From assembly GCA_039925965.1 (NCBI GenBank), contig JBDSXW010000127.1:124001-188000 (forward strand): a DNA stretch of 64,000 nucleotides, given 5' to 3'. A program made the translations under genes and the position numbers. Below, piece by piece: positions 25,649 to 34,394 of the stretch; positions within the stretch are counted from its first letter, which is position 1; the number at the start of each line of letters is the position of its first letter. The DNA is from JAZKFT01 sp039925965 (GTDB lineage Bacteria; Bacteroidota; Bacteroidia; Chitinophagales; Chitinophagaceae). Under the pieces are notes generated by a model. The model did not search any database. It saw nothing but the letters and a program-made list of their open reading frames with translations, and was not told the origin of the DNA.

Positions 25649-27136
25649 ATGGATCAAGTCCCGGATAATAACAATTCTACAATTCAATACGGCAAAATTA
25701 TTTCTGTTAGGGGAAGCGTTGTAGATGTTGCGTTTAAAAATAATCCCCCGCCAATTTACTCCTTACTGCAGTGTGGAAAGGACAAACAAGTCTCCATCGA
25801 AGTGCTGGCTCAATTGGATGCCCATACTGTGAGAGGCATTGCTTTAAATCCGACACAAGGTTTGGCACGAGGGATGGCCGTGGAAACATATGGAGAAGAA
25901 CTGACAGTGCCTGTTGGAAAAAATATTCTGGGTAGGATGTTTGATGTCTTTGGAGATACTATTGACAAGCTAGAACCGTTGCCCGAAGGCGAACGCCGCA
26001 ACATTCATCAGGCACCACCGCCCTTGTCCAAACGAGCCGTCAAATCTGAAATTTTTGAAACCGGTATCAAGGCCATCGATGTGCTTATTCCTTTGGAAAG
26101 GGGTGGTAAAGCAGGGTTGTTTGGCGGCGCCGGTGTGGGTAAAACTGTGTTGCTTACCGAGATGATCCATAACATGGTGGGCCACAACAAAGGCGTGAGC
26201 ATGTTCTGCGGAATTGGTGAACGTTGCCGCGAAGGAAACGAATTGTATAACGCTATGACAGAGGCCGATTTGCTCAAAGATATGGTGATGCTATTCGGGC
26301 AGATGAATGAACCACCTGGCGCAAGATTCCGTGTTGGCCATGCGGCACTTACCATGGCTGAATATTTCAGGGATGATGAACACCGCGATGTACTCCTATT
26401 GATTGATAATATTTTCCGTTTCATCCAGGCTGGTATGGAAGTGTCCGGGTTGATGGGGCAAATGCCCTCCCGATTAGGTTATCAACCAACCATGGGAACT
26501 GAATTGTCGGAACTGGAAGAGCGTATCGCCTATACAGACACGGGTGCCATCACATCTATACAGGCGGTATACGTACCTGCGGATGATTTGACGGATCCTG
26601 CGGCTGTGCATACTTTCTCACATCTGTCTGCTTCTATTGCGTTGTCGAGAAAAAAAGCCAGTGAAGGTTTATATCCGTCCATTGATTTACTGCAATCCAA
26701 TTCAAAAATGGCAACGCCGGGAATCATCGGCCAACGGCATTATGAACTGGCACAGAAAATAAGAGCAACCCTGGCGCAGTATGAAGAATTAAAAGATATT
26801 ATTTCCATGCTCGGCATGGAGCAATTATCTGTACAGGACAGAAATATAGTGGATCGTGCAAGAAAAATTGAACGCTTCCTAACCCAACCTTTTTCCGCGA
26901 CCGAACAATTCAGCGGCATCAAGGGTAAGCAGGTGAGCTTGAAAGATGCGTTGGACGGTTGCGAGCGTATCTTGGCCGATGAATTCAAAGATTATCCTGA
27001 AAGCGCTTTTTACATGATTGGAGCGATAGATGAAGTGAAGAAAAATGATACAGTTGGTGATAGTAAGGCGGATGATTCCAAAAAGAAAGACATCAATGAA
27101 CAGCCAGTTGTAAAAGAAAATGCAGTAACTCCATAA
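25649..27136 (+). CDS. atpD: N-type ATPase subunit beta
   Basis: A 495-residue F-type beta subunit. Walker A GGAGVGKT is at 159-166, the catalytic GERCREGNELY follows, and Walker B is VLLLIDNIFRF. A hydrophilic Lys/Asp-rich tail of about 30 residues extends the C-terminus. It opens a compact operon atpD-C-Q-R-B-E-F-A-G. This gene order, with AtpQ and AtpR and without a separate delta gene, is that of the alternative N-ATPases, thought to hydrolyse ATP to pump Na+ or H+ outward. The housekeeping ATP synthase should be encoded elsewhere. Confidence 0.95.
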   Translation: MDQVPDNNNSTIQYGKIISVRGSVVDVAFKNNPPPIYSLLQCGKDKQVSIEVLAQLDAHTVRGIALNPTQGLARGMAVETYGEELTVPVGKNILGRMFDVFGDTIDKLEPLPEGERRNIHQAPPPLSKRAVKSEIFETGIKAIDVLIPLERGGKAGLFGGAGVGKTVLLTEMIHNMVGHNKGVSMFCGIGERCREGNELYNAMTEADLLKDMVMLFGQMNEPPGARFRVGHAALTMAEYFRDDEHRDVLLLIDNIFRFIQAGMEVSGLMGQMPSRLGYQPTMGTELSELEERIAYTDTGAITSIQAVYVPADDLTDPAAVHTFSHLSASIALSRKKASEGLYPSIDLLQSNSKMATPGIIGQRHYELAQKIRATLAQYEELKDIISMLGMEQLSVQDRNIVDRARKIERFLTQPFSATEQFSGIKGKQVSLKDALDGCERILADEFKDYPESAFYMIGAIDEVKKNDTVGDSKADDSKKKDINEQPVVKENAVTP

Positions 27137-27145
27137 TATAATAAG

Positions 27146-27550
27146 ATGGGTAATAACCTGATGAACGTGAAAATTCTGCTGCCTTTCAAAGTATTTGCCG
27201 ACATAAAAAATGTAAGCAGTATCGTGGTGGAAACAAGCCAGGGTTCTTATGGCATGTTACCGCAAAGGCTGGATTGTGTGGCGGCATTGGTACCCGGCAT
27301 CTTCACATATCAAACTGAAAATGACGGTATAAAGTATGTAGCCGTTGATAATGGCGTGATGATAAAAGCAGGCTTGCAAATATTGATTTCCGTGCGCAAT
27401 GCGGTAGGCGGCGCAGACCTTGGCAAACTCGGCGATTTGGTGAAGAAAAACTTCAACTCGCAAATGGAAAATATAAAGCAAGTCAATACGGTAATCGCGA
27501 AATTGGAAAGAGGATTTATTTACAGCTTCGATAAAATCCGGGGTAATTGA
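27146..27550 (+). CDS. atpC: N-type ATPase subunit epsilon
   Basis: A 134-residue epsilon subunit starting 10 bases after atpD. It has the N-terminal beta-sandwich (VKILLPFKVFADIKNVSSIV, ETSQGSYGMLPQRLDCVAAL) and a short helical end. It links the catalytic head with the c-ring in the central stalk. The stop codon lies two bases before the ATG of the next gene. Confidence 0.93.
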   Translation: MGNNLMNVKILLPFKVFADIKNVSSIVVETSQGSYGMLPQRLDCVAALVPGIFTYQTENDGIKYVAVDNGVMIKAGLQILISVRNAVGGADLGKLGDLVKKNFNSQMENIKQVNTVIAKLERGFIYSFDKIRGN

Positions 27551-27552
27551 TA

Positions 27553-27879
27553 ATGGAACCAACGCCAAATAATAAAGAGGGAAATTTTTTTAGCGAGGAG
27601 ATTTCCAAAAAAGAAAACCGGAAACTTAAAGCGCTGAAAAAAAAGGATACCGTGTGGTTTGGTCTGGGGATGATGGGGCTGGTAGGTTGGTCAGTGACAG
27701 TGCCAGCCTTGCTGGGCGCTGCACTGGGAATATGGCTGGATAAAACACACCCGCAATCATTTTCATGGACACTAACTCTTTTGTTTGCCGGGATCATCAC
27801 CGGAAGCACCACTGCCTGGTATTGGGTAACGAAAGAAGACAAGGAAATACACAACGATAAAGACGATAACAATGAGTGA
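27553..27879 (+). CDS. atpQ: N-type ATPase AtpQ/AtpI-like membrane subunit
   Basis: A 108-residue protein from ATG 27553 (MEPTPNNKEGNF). Two membrane segments follow a charged N-terminus: FGLGMMGLVGWSVTVPALLG and WTLTLLFAGIITGSTTAWYW, separated by GIWLDKTHP. This matches the short AtpQ (F0 gene 1) subunit found only in N-type ATPase operons, whose function is not established. It overlaps atpR by eight bases. Confidence 0.85.
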   Translation: MEPTPNNKEGNFFSEEISKKENRKLKALKKKDTVWFGLGMMGLVGWSVTVPALLGAALGIWLDKTHPQSFSWTLTLLFAGIITGSTTAWYWVTKEDKEIHNDKDDNNE

Positions 27880-28183
27880 AATCCCCTATTTGATTTTAGC
27901 ATCGCTGGCAGGAATATTGCTGGGAATCATTTTCTTCGGAGGCCTCTGGCTCACCGTAAGAAAAACGGTTAGTACCCAAAATCCGGCACTCTGGATTTTC
28001 GGCAGCTTTGTACTCCGTATCGCCATCACGCTGGCAGGGTTTTACTTTATCGGTTCCGGAAATTGGAAAAAATTGCTGGCATGCCTGGTTGGTTTTATTG
28101 TAGCCCGGTTTATTGTCATTCATGTCACCAAATCAATTGATGAAAAAAGGCAATTAAAAAAGGAGACTAATTATGGAGCTTAG
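27872..28183 (+). CDS. atpR: N-type ATPase AtpR subunit
   Basis: A 103-residue membrane protein with three hydrophobic segments (LILASLAGILLGIIFFGGLW, LWIFGSFVLRIAITLAGFYF and LLACLVGFIVARFIVI). Arg residues lie within the membrane segments (FVLRIAIT, IVARFIV). AtpR is typical of N-type ATPase operons, and its membrane arginines are thought to interact with the c-ring. It overlaps both neighbours (8 and 11 bases), a sign of tight coupling. Confidence 0.88.
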   Translation: MSEIPYLILASLAGILLGIIFFGGLWLTVRKTVSTQNPALWIFGSFVLRIAITLAGFYFIGSGNWKKLLACLVGFIVARFIVIHVTKSIDEKRQLKKETNYGA

Positions 28184-28868
28184 TCCCGACCAGACCATTT
28201 TTTGGCAACATGGTTTTATCACCATCAACCTTACCTTAGTCACCACCTGGGTGTTAATGCTGGTGCTGGTGATAGGCGCGAAATTGATTACCCGGAAACT
28301 AAAAACAGACATCACCATATCACGTTGGCAATGTGTGCTTGAAATGATTGTAACGGGCATCAATAGTCAAATAAAAGAAATTGGGTTAAGTAATCCTGAA
28401 CAATATATCGGTTTTGTTGGCACTTTGTTTTTGTTTATAGGTACTTCCAACTTGTGTATCATATTTCCCGGCTATACACCGCCAACAGCTTCCCTTTCTA
28501 CTACAACCGCTCTTGCATTGTGCGTATTTATTGCAGTTCCATTTTTTGGTATTAGCAAGAGTGGCTTTTTGGGTTACTTAAAATCCTATCTGAAACCGAC
28601 ATTTATTATGTTGCCTTTTAACATCATCAGCGAAGTGTCCCGCACACTGGCATTGGCCGTTAGGTTGTTTGGAAACATTATGAGCGGAGGAATGATTGTG
28701 GCTATTCTACTAACTATTTCACCATTTCTTTTCCCGGTAATCATGAATGCGCTTGGACTACTTACCGGCATGGTGCAGGCTTATATTTTCAGCATTCTGG
28801 CAACCGTTTACATTACAGCGGCTGTGCACGATGCAAAAACCGGTAAAGTAAAATCATTAACAACTTAA
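28173..28868 (+). CDS. atpB: N-type ATPase subunit a
   Basis: A 231-residue integral membrane a subunit. The essential stator arginine is R164 in LALAVRLFGN, with the usual following NIMSGGM. Five to six membrane segments span the sequence. It provides the half-channels for ions moving past the c-ring. Its start overlaps the end of atpR. Confidence 0.95.
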   Translation: MELSPDQTIFWQHGFITINLTLVTTWVLMLVLVIGAKLITRKLKTDITISRWQCVLEMIVTGINSQIKEIGLSNPEQYIGFVGTLFLFIGTSNLCIIFPGYTPPTASLSTTTALALCVFIAVPFFGISKSGFLGYLKSYLKPTFIMLPFNIISEVSRTLALAVRLFGNIMSGGMIVAILLTISPFLFPVIMNALGLLTGMVQAYIFSILATVYITAAVHDAKTGKVKSLTT

Positions 28869-28880
28869 TAAAAATGTATA

Positions 28881-29150
28881 ATGGATAGTACAACTCTAAT
28901 TGCAGTAGCGTCAATTGTTACTGCCGGACTTACAACGGGTGTCGGATGTATGATGCCCGCATTGGGTGAAGGAAAAGCAGTGGCGTCTGCGTTAAGCTCC
29001 ATTGCGCAGCAGCCCGATGCCGGTCCAACAATTACCAGAACATTATTTGTGGGATTAGCCATGATCGAATCGACGGCCATCTATTGTTTTGTGGTTTCCA
29101 TGATCCTCATTTTCGCCAATCCGTTCTGGAACCATGTTATTGCAAAATAA
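28881..29150 (+). CDS. atpE: N-type ATPase subunit c (two-glutamate type)
   Basis: An 89-residue hairpin of two membrane helices. Helix 1 contains PALGEGKAV with E30. Helix 2 contains GLAMIESTAIY with the ion-binding E63 and S64-T65. The Glu-Ser-Thr pattern resembles Na+-coupled rings, while the extra Glu in helix 1 is the trait of N-type rings. The coupling ion cannot be fixed from sequence, since an N-type ring from another phylum has been reported to use protons. Confidence 0.95.
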   Translation: MDSTTLIAVASIVTAGLTTGVGCMMPALGEGKAVASALSSIAQQPDAGPTITRTLFVGLAMIESTAIYCFVVSMILIFANPFWNHVIAK

Positions 29151-29263
29151 TATCGGGCGCAGCGAACGGTGTCAATTTTCTACCTGCGGTGAGAAATATT
29201 ATTGCGAAACGATGTTTACTGGAAGTGATTTCCATGGGTCATTAAAATGCTTAAAATAGTCAA

Positions 29264-30043
29264 ATGAAAATCAATTGGTTTACGGTAATAGCCCAGGTTA
29301 TAAATTTTCTCATACTTGTATGGTTGTTAAAGAAGTTCCTGTACAAGCCGATACTCAGTGCTGTAGATGAACGGGAGAAAAATATTGCAGCCCAGTTAAA
29401 AGATGCAGATGATAAAAAGGCGGTCGCTCAAAAGGAAAAAGATGATTTCAAAAAGAAGAATGACGATTTTGACCAGCAGAAAAAAAGCTTGATGGATAAA
29501 GCCTTTGCCGATGCTGCTGCTGCAAAAGAAACTTTAATGGCTGCAGCAAAAACTGATGCCAATAACCTGCAATCAAACATGGAAAAGGCTGCCAAAGAAA
29601 AATATGAAAGCGATCACCAGGAAATTGCTGAAAAAACACAACACCAAGTTTTTGCTATTGCCCGGAAAGCCCTTGCCGATATGGCTTCCAGCAGTCTGGA
29701 AGCACAATCTGCCGATACGTTTATCAAACGGCTAATGGAATTAAAGGCGGATGAAAAAAAACAGTTTGTGGATGCATTTACATCTAATTCAAATGCAGTT
29801 TTAGTGAAAAGCGCATTTGACCTGCCAGCAAAACAACAAGGCGAAATTAATGATGCCGTAAACAAAATTCTTGGCACCAAAACGGCCTTGCAATTTAAAA
29901 CGGTGCCCGGGATAATAAGTGGCATTGAACTATCCACCAACGGTTATAAAATGTCATGGAGTTTTTCTGAGTATCTTAATTCGTTGGAAAAAAGTATTTC
30001 CGAGGGAATCAACACCGCTAAGCCGGTGGCAGTAAATCAATAA
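29264..30043 (+). CDS. atpF: N-type ATPase subunit b fused to a delta-like domain
   Basis: At 259 residues it is about 100 longer than an ordinary b subunit. One N-terminal membrane helix (WFTVIAQVINFLILVWLLKKF) is followed by a long Lys/Asp/Ala coiled coil (35-130). The C-terminal part (about 160-250) reads AVLVKSAFDLPAKQQGEI ... KTALQFKTVPGIISGIELS, which resembles the C-terminal half of the delta subunit (the V-P-x-I-x-G-I-x-L element). Since the operon lacks atpH, this fusion probably supplies the stator cap. A 113-base gap precedes it, the largest within the operon. Confidence 0.92.
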   Translation: MKINWFTVIAQVINFLILVWLLKKFLYKPILSAVDEREKNIAAQLKDADDKKAVAQKEKDDFKKKNDDFDQQKKSLMDKAFADAAAAKETLMAAAKTDANNLQSNMEKAAKEKYESDHQEIAEKTQHQVFAIARKALADMASSSLEAQSADTFIKRLMELKADEKKQFVDAFTSNSNAVLVKSAFDLPAKQQGEINDAVNKILGTKTALQFKTVPGIISGIELSTNGYKMSWSFSEYLNSLEKSISEGINTAKPVAVNQ

Positions 30044-30044
30044 T

Positions 30045-31592
30045 ATGTCAGCAATTGAACGAGATACGATTATAAACAACGAACTCAGTAATCTAAGTAA
30101 GGGAATCGATGATTTTCATTTTGTAATGCAGCCCCGTGAGGTTGGTTTGGTGATGAGCGTATCTACTGGTATAGCCAAAGTGTCTGGACTTCCCGGCGTG
30201 GGCTTTGAAGAACTACTAAAATTTCCCGGAGGGCTTTTTGGCATTGCCTATAATATTGATGCCCACGAAATAGGTGTGATTTTATTGGGCCAAGAGTCCC
30301 TTTTAAAAGTTGGCGATGAGGTAGAAAGAACAGGCCGTGTAATGGATGTTCCCGTTGGCGACGCAATGATGGGCAGGATTGTTAATCCGTTAGGAGAACC
30401 AATAGATGACAAAGGCCCGATCATGTACAAAGAACGTTTGCCTATAGAACGCCCTGCACATGCTATTATGGACAGAAGTCCAGTATCTGTGCCGTTACAA
30501 ACAGGCATTAAAGTAATTGACGCATTGATTCCTATCGGCCGGGGCCAGCGCGAATTAATTTTGGGCGATCGCCAAACAGGCAAAACAACTATTGCAATCG
30601 ATACGATCCTGAATCAGCAGGGCAAAGATGTTGCTTGCGTTTACTGCGCTATCGGCCAGCGTGCTTCTGCTGTGGCGAAAGTAATCGCAAACTTGCGGGA
30701 AAAAGGAGCCATGGATTATACCGTTGTGTTGGTGGCAGAAGGAAATAATTCGCCTGGTTTGGAATTTATAGCGCCGTATGCTGCTACCACTATTGCAGAA
30801 TATTTTATGGAGCAAGGCCGTGATGTATTGATTGTGTACGACGACCTTACACACCATGCAAGAGCCTACCGCGAAATCTCATTACTCTTGAGGAGACCAC
30901 CAGGTCGTGAAGCATTTCCAGGAGATATTTTTTATATCCATTCCCGGTTGTTGGAACGGTCAACGCACCTAAGTAGTGATTTAAAAGGTGGCTCATTGAC
31001 TGCCCTGCCAATCATTGAAACAGAGGCCCAGAACATATCCGCTTACATTCCCACCAATCTTATTTCTATAACAGACGGGCAGATTTATTTGTCGCCCAAG
31101 CTATTTGAGTTAGGGAACCTGCCTGCGGTGGATGTGGGTAAATCCGTGTCGCGGGTAGGCGATAAGGCCCAGTTGCCTGCCTACCGTTCTATCGCCAATT
31201 TAAAGTTGGAATATGCCCAATTTGAAGAATTGGAAACCTTTGCCCGTTTCGGAACGAGGTTAGATGAAAATACCAAAAAGACCATCGAACACGGCAAACG
31301 GATACGTGAATGTTTGAAACAACCGGAATCGCAGCAGATGCCTGTTGCAGAACAAATTGTGGTATTGATGGCTTTGAAAAACGGACTGATGGATGATATT
31401 CCATTAGAGAAAATCCGCGAGGCCGAAGATGGTTTGTCAAAAAACAGCAAGGATTTTCCCGATGATTTAATCATCCGCCTCACTTCTGGCGACAAATTAA
31501 GTGACGATGATAGCAAGTTGATTTTAAAAATTGCAGGAACCATTTTGGAACCTTTTCAAGACAAGCCCGGGCAGGACAAAAATAAAAAATAG
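30045..31592 (+). CDS. atpA: N-type ATPase subunit alpha
   Basis: A 515-residue alpha subunit with non-catalytic nucleotide site GDRQTGKT (174-181). The downstream VYDDLTHHARAYREISLLLRR is normal. It starts one base after the atpF stop codon and overlaps atpG by one base. Confidence 0.96.
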   Translation: MSAIERDTIINNELSNLSKGIDDFHFVMQPREVGLVMSVSTGIAKVSGLPGVGFEELLKFPGGLFGIAYNIDAHEIGVILLGQESLLKVGDEVERTGRVMDVPVGDAMMGRIVNPLGEPIDDKGPIMYKERLPIERPAHAIMDRSPVSVPLQTGIKVIDALIPIGRGQRELILGDRQTGKTTIAIDTILNQQGKDVACVYCAIGQRASAVAKVIANLREKGAMDYTVVLVAEGNNSPGLEFIAPYAATTIAEYFMEQGRDVLIVYDDLTHHARAYREISLLLRRPPGREAFPGDIFYIHSRLLERSTHLSSDLKGGSLTALPIIETEAQNISAYIPTNLISITDGQIYLSPKLFELGNLPAVDVGKSVSRVGDKAQLPAYRSIANLKLEYAQFEELETFARFGTRLDENTKKTIEHGKRIRECLKQPESQQMPVAEQIVVLMALKNGLMDDIPLEKIREAEDGLSKNSKDFPDDLIIRLTSGDKLSDDDSKLILKIAGTILEPFQDKPGQDKNKK

Positions 31593-32476
31593 TGGACACG
31601 TTAGAAAACTTACGAAGTAAAACAGAAGGTGCAGCAGATTTGAAATCTGTTGTCAGCGCCATGAAGGCGATGGCGGCATCAAATATCATTCAATATGAAA
31701 CGGCCGTACAGTCGCTTGGTGATTATTATCATACAGTTGCGTTGGGCATTATTGCCTATTTCAAAGCGGAAAAAATTGCCGCGATAAGTGATCGGGCTGC
31801 ATCAAAAAAAAATGGCGAACCAATAATTTGTGCCATCGTTTTTGGTTCAGACCAGGGACTCGTGGGCCAGTTCAACGATTCAATGGCCAGTTTTGTAAAG
31901 AGTTCGCTCCAGGCTTTGCCCGGCAAAAAAGAAATTTGGGTGGTAGGCGAACGGGTTCAATTGCTTTTGTCAGACGAAGGCCTGAACATTTCAAAGATTT
32001 ACCCGGTTCCAAACGATATCAGTGGTGTTACTCCGCTGGTAACCGAATTGTTGAACAAAAGTCAGGAACGGCATGGGGAAGAAACCGTAACAGCTTTTTA
32101 CATTTTTCATAATCAGCCCAAAGCCATCTCTGGTTACACACCTGTGATGCAACGTTTTTTGCCGTTAGATGAAAAATGGAAAAACACATTACAGGAAATT
32201 AAATGGCCCACAAAATTGATCCCGCAGATTGCCGGTGACGTTAAGAGTACATTAGCGGAACTCATTAGCGGCTATCTTTTCACTTCGCTTTTCAAAGCCT
32301 GCGTTGAATCCTTAGCGACTGAAAATTCCGGCCGCCTGGATGCCATGCAACGGGCAGAGAAAAACATAGACGATCTGTTAGAAGATTTGGGTAAAAAATA
32401 CCATCGCTTGCGACAAAGTTCCATTGATGAAGAACTCTTTGATGTGGTGGCGGGTTTTGAGGCTTTGAACGATTAA
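31592..32476 (+). CDS. atpG: N-type ATPase subunit gamma
   Basis: A 294-residue central-stalk subunit beginning with GTG within ATAGTGG, so it shares a base with the atpA stop. The N-terminal coiled-coil helix is LRSKTEGAADLKSVVSAMKA and the C-terminal one is NSGRLDAMQRAEKNIDDLLE, as expected. This is the last gene of the N-type operon. An imperfect inverted repeat (ACATGAAA/TTTCATGT, 32481-32517) follows, without a clear T tract. Confidence 0.94.
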   Translation: MDTLENLRSKTEGAADLKSVVSAMKAMAASNIIQYETAVQSLGDYYHTVALGIIAYFKAEKIAAISDRAASKKNGEPIICAIVFGSDQGLVGQFNDSMASFVKSSLQALPGKKEIWVVGERVQLLLSDEGLNISKIYPVPNDISGVTPLVTELLNKSQERHGEETVTAFYIFHNQPKAISGYTPVMQRFLPLDEKWKNTLQEIKWPTKLIPQIAGDVKSTLAELISGYLFTSLFKACVESLATENSGRLDAMQRAEKNIDDLLEDLGKKYHRLRQSSIDEELFDVVAGFEALND

Positions 32477-32641
32477 GTAAACATGAAACTATGTTTCCGA
32501 TTAGTGATATTTCATGTTGCTGAGCTGAGCCTCCAATTAAAAGTGCAAGGTTTGTTGTGTCTATCTCATTCGTTTATTTAAACAGTACAGAAAACCAGCT
32601 TATGGTTGGCATACCCTTGGCATGAAGCACACCTGATTTTT

Positions 32642-32911
32642 GAAGAACAAGCAATAATTGTTAATGCCCCAAAAAGTGTAAAAAACGTAACCGTCCAACT
32701 CGTAGAAACTGGCGACAGTGCGCTCACCAACGGTTAGGGTACCTTTAGTGTTAAAGAACTCACTACTGGCCGGTACACACTTAAATTATCCACTCAAGGC
32801 TACCAGGATACCCTACTAACCCAATTACAAATAAAACAGGGGAGCCTCAACAAACAGGATATCGTATTAGCAAAAAAATCGGGGAGGGGCAATAAGAAGG
32901 GCAATCATTAA
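32642..32911 (+). pseudogene. Remnant of a carboxypeptidase-regulatory-like domain gene
   Basis: One frame reads EEQAIIVNAPKSVKNVTVQL, VETGDSALTNG, an in-frame TAG (about 32735), then GTFSVKELTTGRYTLKLSTQ, GYQDTLLTQLQIKQGSLNKQ, DIVLAKKSGRG and a final TAA at 32911. This is the typical Ig-like CarboxypepD_reg pattern (SALTNG.GTFSV..L..G.Y.L) of TonB receptors and related surface proteins. Only one domain remains, with no start or signal peptide, so it is a decayed fragment. The flanks 32477-32641 and 32912-33087 show nothing else. Confidence 0.75.
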
Positions 32912-33087
32912 CTTTTCACCCGCTCTTTTCATCCGGCGCCCATGCCCATCCTGGTGGGGACTTAGGTATCAGATATATTACCGCAGCCTGGCATCGTCAG
33001 GAAGTAAATAGGTGCAACAATAATAGCTTCCATGGTTACAGGTTTACTTATGGATAAAATTGCTGAAACAAGGCCTGGAAAAAATAA

Positions 33088-33117
33088 ACCCAGCACTTAT
33101 TTAAAAAAGTGCTGGGT
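33088..33117 (-). terminator. Terminator of tRNA-Leu
   Basis: ACCCAGCACTT and AAGTGCTGGGT are exact 11-base arms around an eight-base loop. On the minus strand a T-rich stretch follows (forward A run at 33078-33087). Confidence 0.85.
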
Positions 33118-33121
33118 CTTG

Positions 33122-33205
33122 TGCCCAGGACTGGATTCGAACCAGCACATCCTTGCGAACGCTGCGACCTGAACACAGTGCGTCTACCAATTTCGCCACC
33201 TGGGC
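33122..33205 (-). tRNA. tRNA-Leu(CAG)
   Basis: An 84-base type II tRNA read on the minus strand. Acceptor arms are GCCCAGG and CCTGGGC, the D-arm is TGGCGAAATTGGTAGACGC, the anticodon stem-loop is CTGTG-TTCAGGT-CGCAG with anticodon CAG, and the T-loop is GGTTCGAATCC. The long variable arm (GTTCGCAAGGAT) confirms leucine. CCA is not encoded. Confidence 0.97.
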
Positions 33206-33223
33206 ATTTTAAATTCAGGATGG

Positions 33224-33255
33224 CAAATGTAGGGGCTTCAGCTATTTTAGCCAAA
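33224..33255 (-). promoter_or_regulatory. Consensus promoter for tRNA-Leu
   Basis: On the minus strand TTTG (33255-33252), a 20-base spacer and TACATTTG (33231-33224) match the Bacteroidota consensus. The -7 element is identical to that of tRNA-Ser, but the leader is 18 bases here. Confidence 0.85.
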
Positions 33256-33552
33256 GCAATTTTTTATTTCAAAGTTAAAACGCCAGCATTGACGTTCACT
33301 ACAATTGGTTAAATGTTTGGCATGCGACGGTAGCGGAAGTAACACCCGGAACTGTTTTCAAGCTTGCAACTATACTTTGCAAAAGGCAAAATCCTGAATT
33401 GAACATCCGGCCTGTTTTTCGGCAACAACAAAAAATTGCCTGTCATCTGGTTGATAATAAACAAGGTAGCCGCGGAAAATCCATTACCTCCGGGTAATCC
33501 ATGTTTCCATCATTCCTTGTTCTGCCTTTGCACGCCACTACCCACTTGTAGT
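33256..33552. other. Spacer without recognisable feature
   Basis: No open frame with protein-like sequence, hairpin or repeat stands out between the tRNA-Leu promoter and the 3' end of the NmrA-like gene. Confidence 0.5.
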
Positions 33553-34191
33553 TTATGTATTTGAAATACTCACTTTCTCCTTCACAAATTCATTTTTTGT
33601 TAGTTCCACCACCATGAAAAGGGCAAGGTTGCCAGCGCTGATATTGGATCCGCCGGTGGAAGAGCTAGCCTTAGTTTCAAACTTCCCGTTAGCGGGTGCA
33701 TCGATAATATCCGGGGGACATACAAATGTCCAGTCAAGCCCGGAATCCGCCAGGGATTGATATGCTTTGAGGTGCTCACCGGCTACCGGTAAGTATTGCT
33801 GGGGGTAGTCCGTAGAATCCATCTCCAGGTCAAATGTTTCCGCGTCAATGTTCAATATGCCCTTACCACCGATGCTGATGATTCGCTTAACACCTGCTTT
33901 CTCCATCTGCGTAACGATATTTTTTACCCCCAGGCTCCGTGTGAAATCCCTGCCATCCAAAGCGCCTCCCAAAGCAGTCAAAACTGCATCTGCCCCCGTG
34001 ATGGCGTTCAGAATATCGTCCGCGTCAAATACCGACCCTTTAATAGCTTCAAAATTATTGTCCCGGAGATCCTCATCTATCAGTTTTTCAATATTTCGCC
34101 CAAAGGCCCTTATCTGGTATCCCTTCGCCTGGCAATGCACAATCAGTTCTTTTCCCACCATGCCGGTGGCGCCAAAAATGGTAACAATCAT
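33553..34191 (-). CDS. NAD(P)-binding NmrA/atypical SDR oxidoreductase
   Basis: A 212-residue atypical short-chain dehydrogenase. The dinucleotide site is FGATGMVGKELI (GxxGxxG) and ITGADAVLTALGG follows. It lacks the classical YxxxK catalytic pair, so it may be a sensor or reductase of the NmrA/biliverdin-reductase-like type. The substrate is unknown. Start ATG at 34191. Confidence 0.88.
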   Translation of the reverse strand: MIVTIFGATGMVGKELIVHCQAKGYQIRAFGRNIEKLIDEDLRDNNFEAIKGSVFDADDILNAITGADAVLTALGGALDGRDFTRSLGVKNIVTQMEKAGVKRIISIGGKGILNIDAETFDLEMDSTDYPQQYLPVAGEHLKAYQSLADSGLDWTFVCPPDIIDAPANGKFETKASSSTGGSNISAGNLALFMVVELTKNEFVKEKVSISNT

Positions 34192-34394
34192 AGGTATGTT
34201 TTTTAGGTTGTAGAATAATGAAAAGATAATGGGTAGGCAACTACCCTCCGTGTGTCAACCGCTTTTAAACCCGTACCAGGATCCGGCCACAACCCCGGTA
34301 TCGATAGAAAAACTCAAACAGTTTCACCCAGTTGCCAAAAATAGAAAAGCCATAGAATATATCCATGGCCAGTCAATAGCTTTTGAAGAATGTA

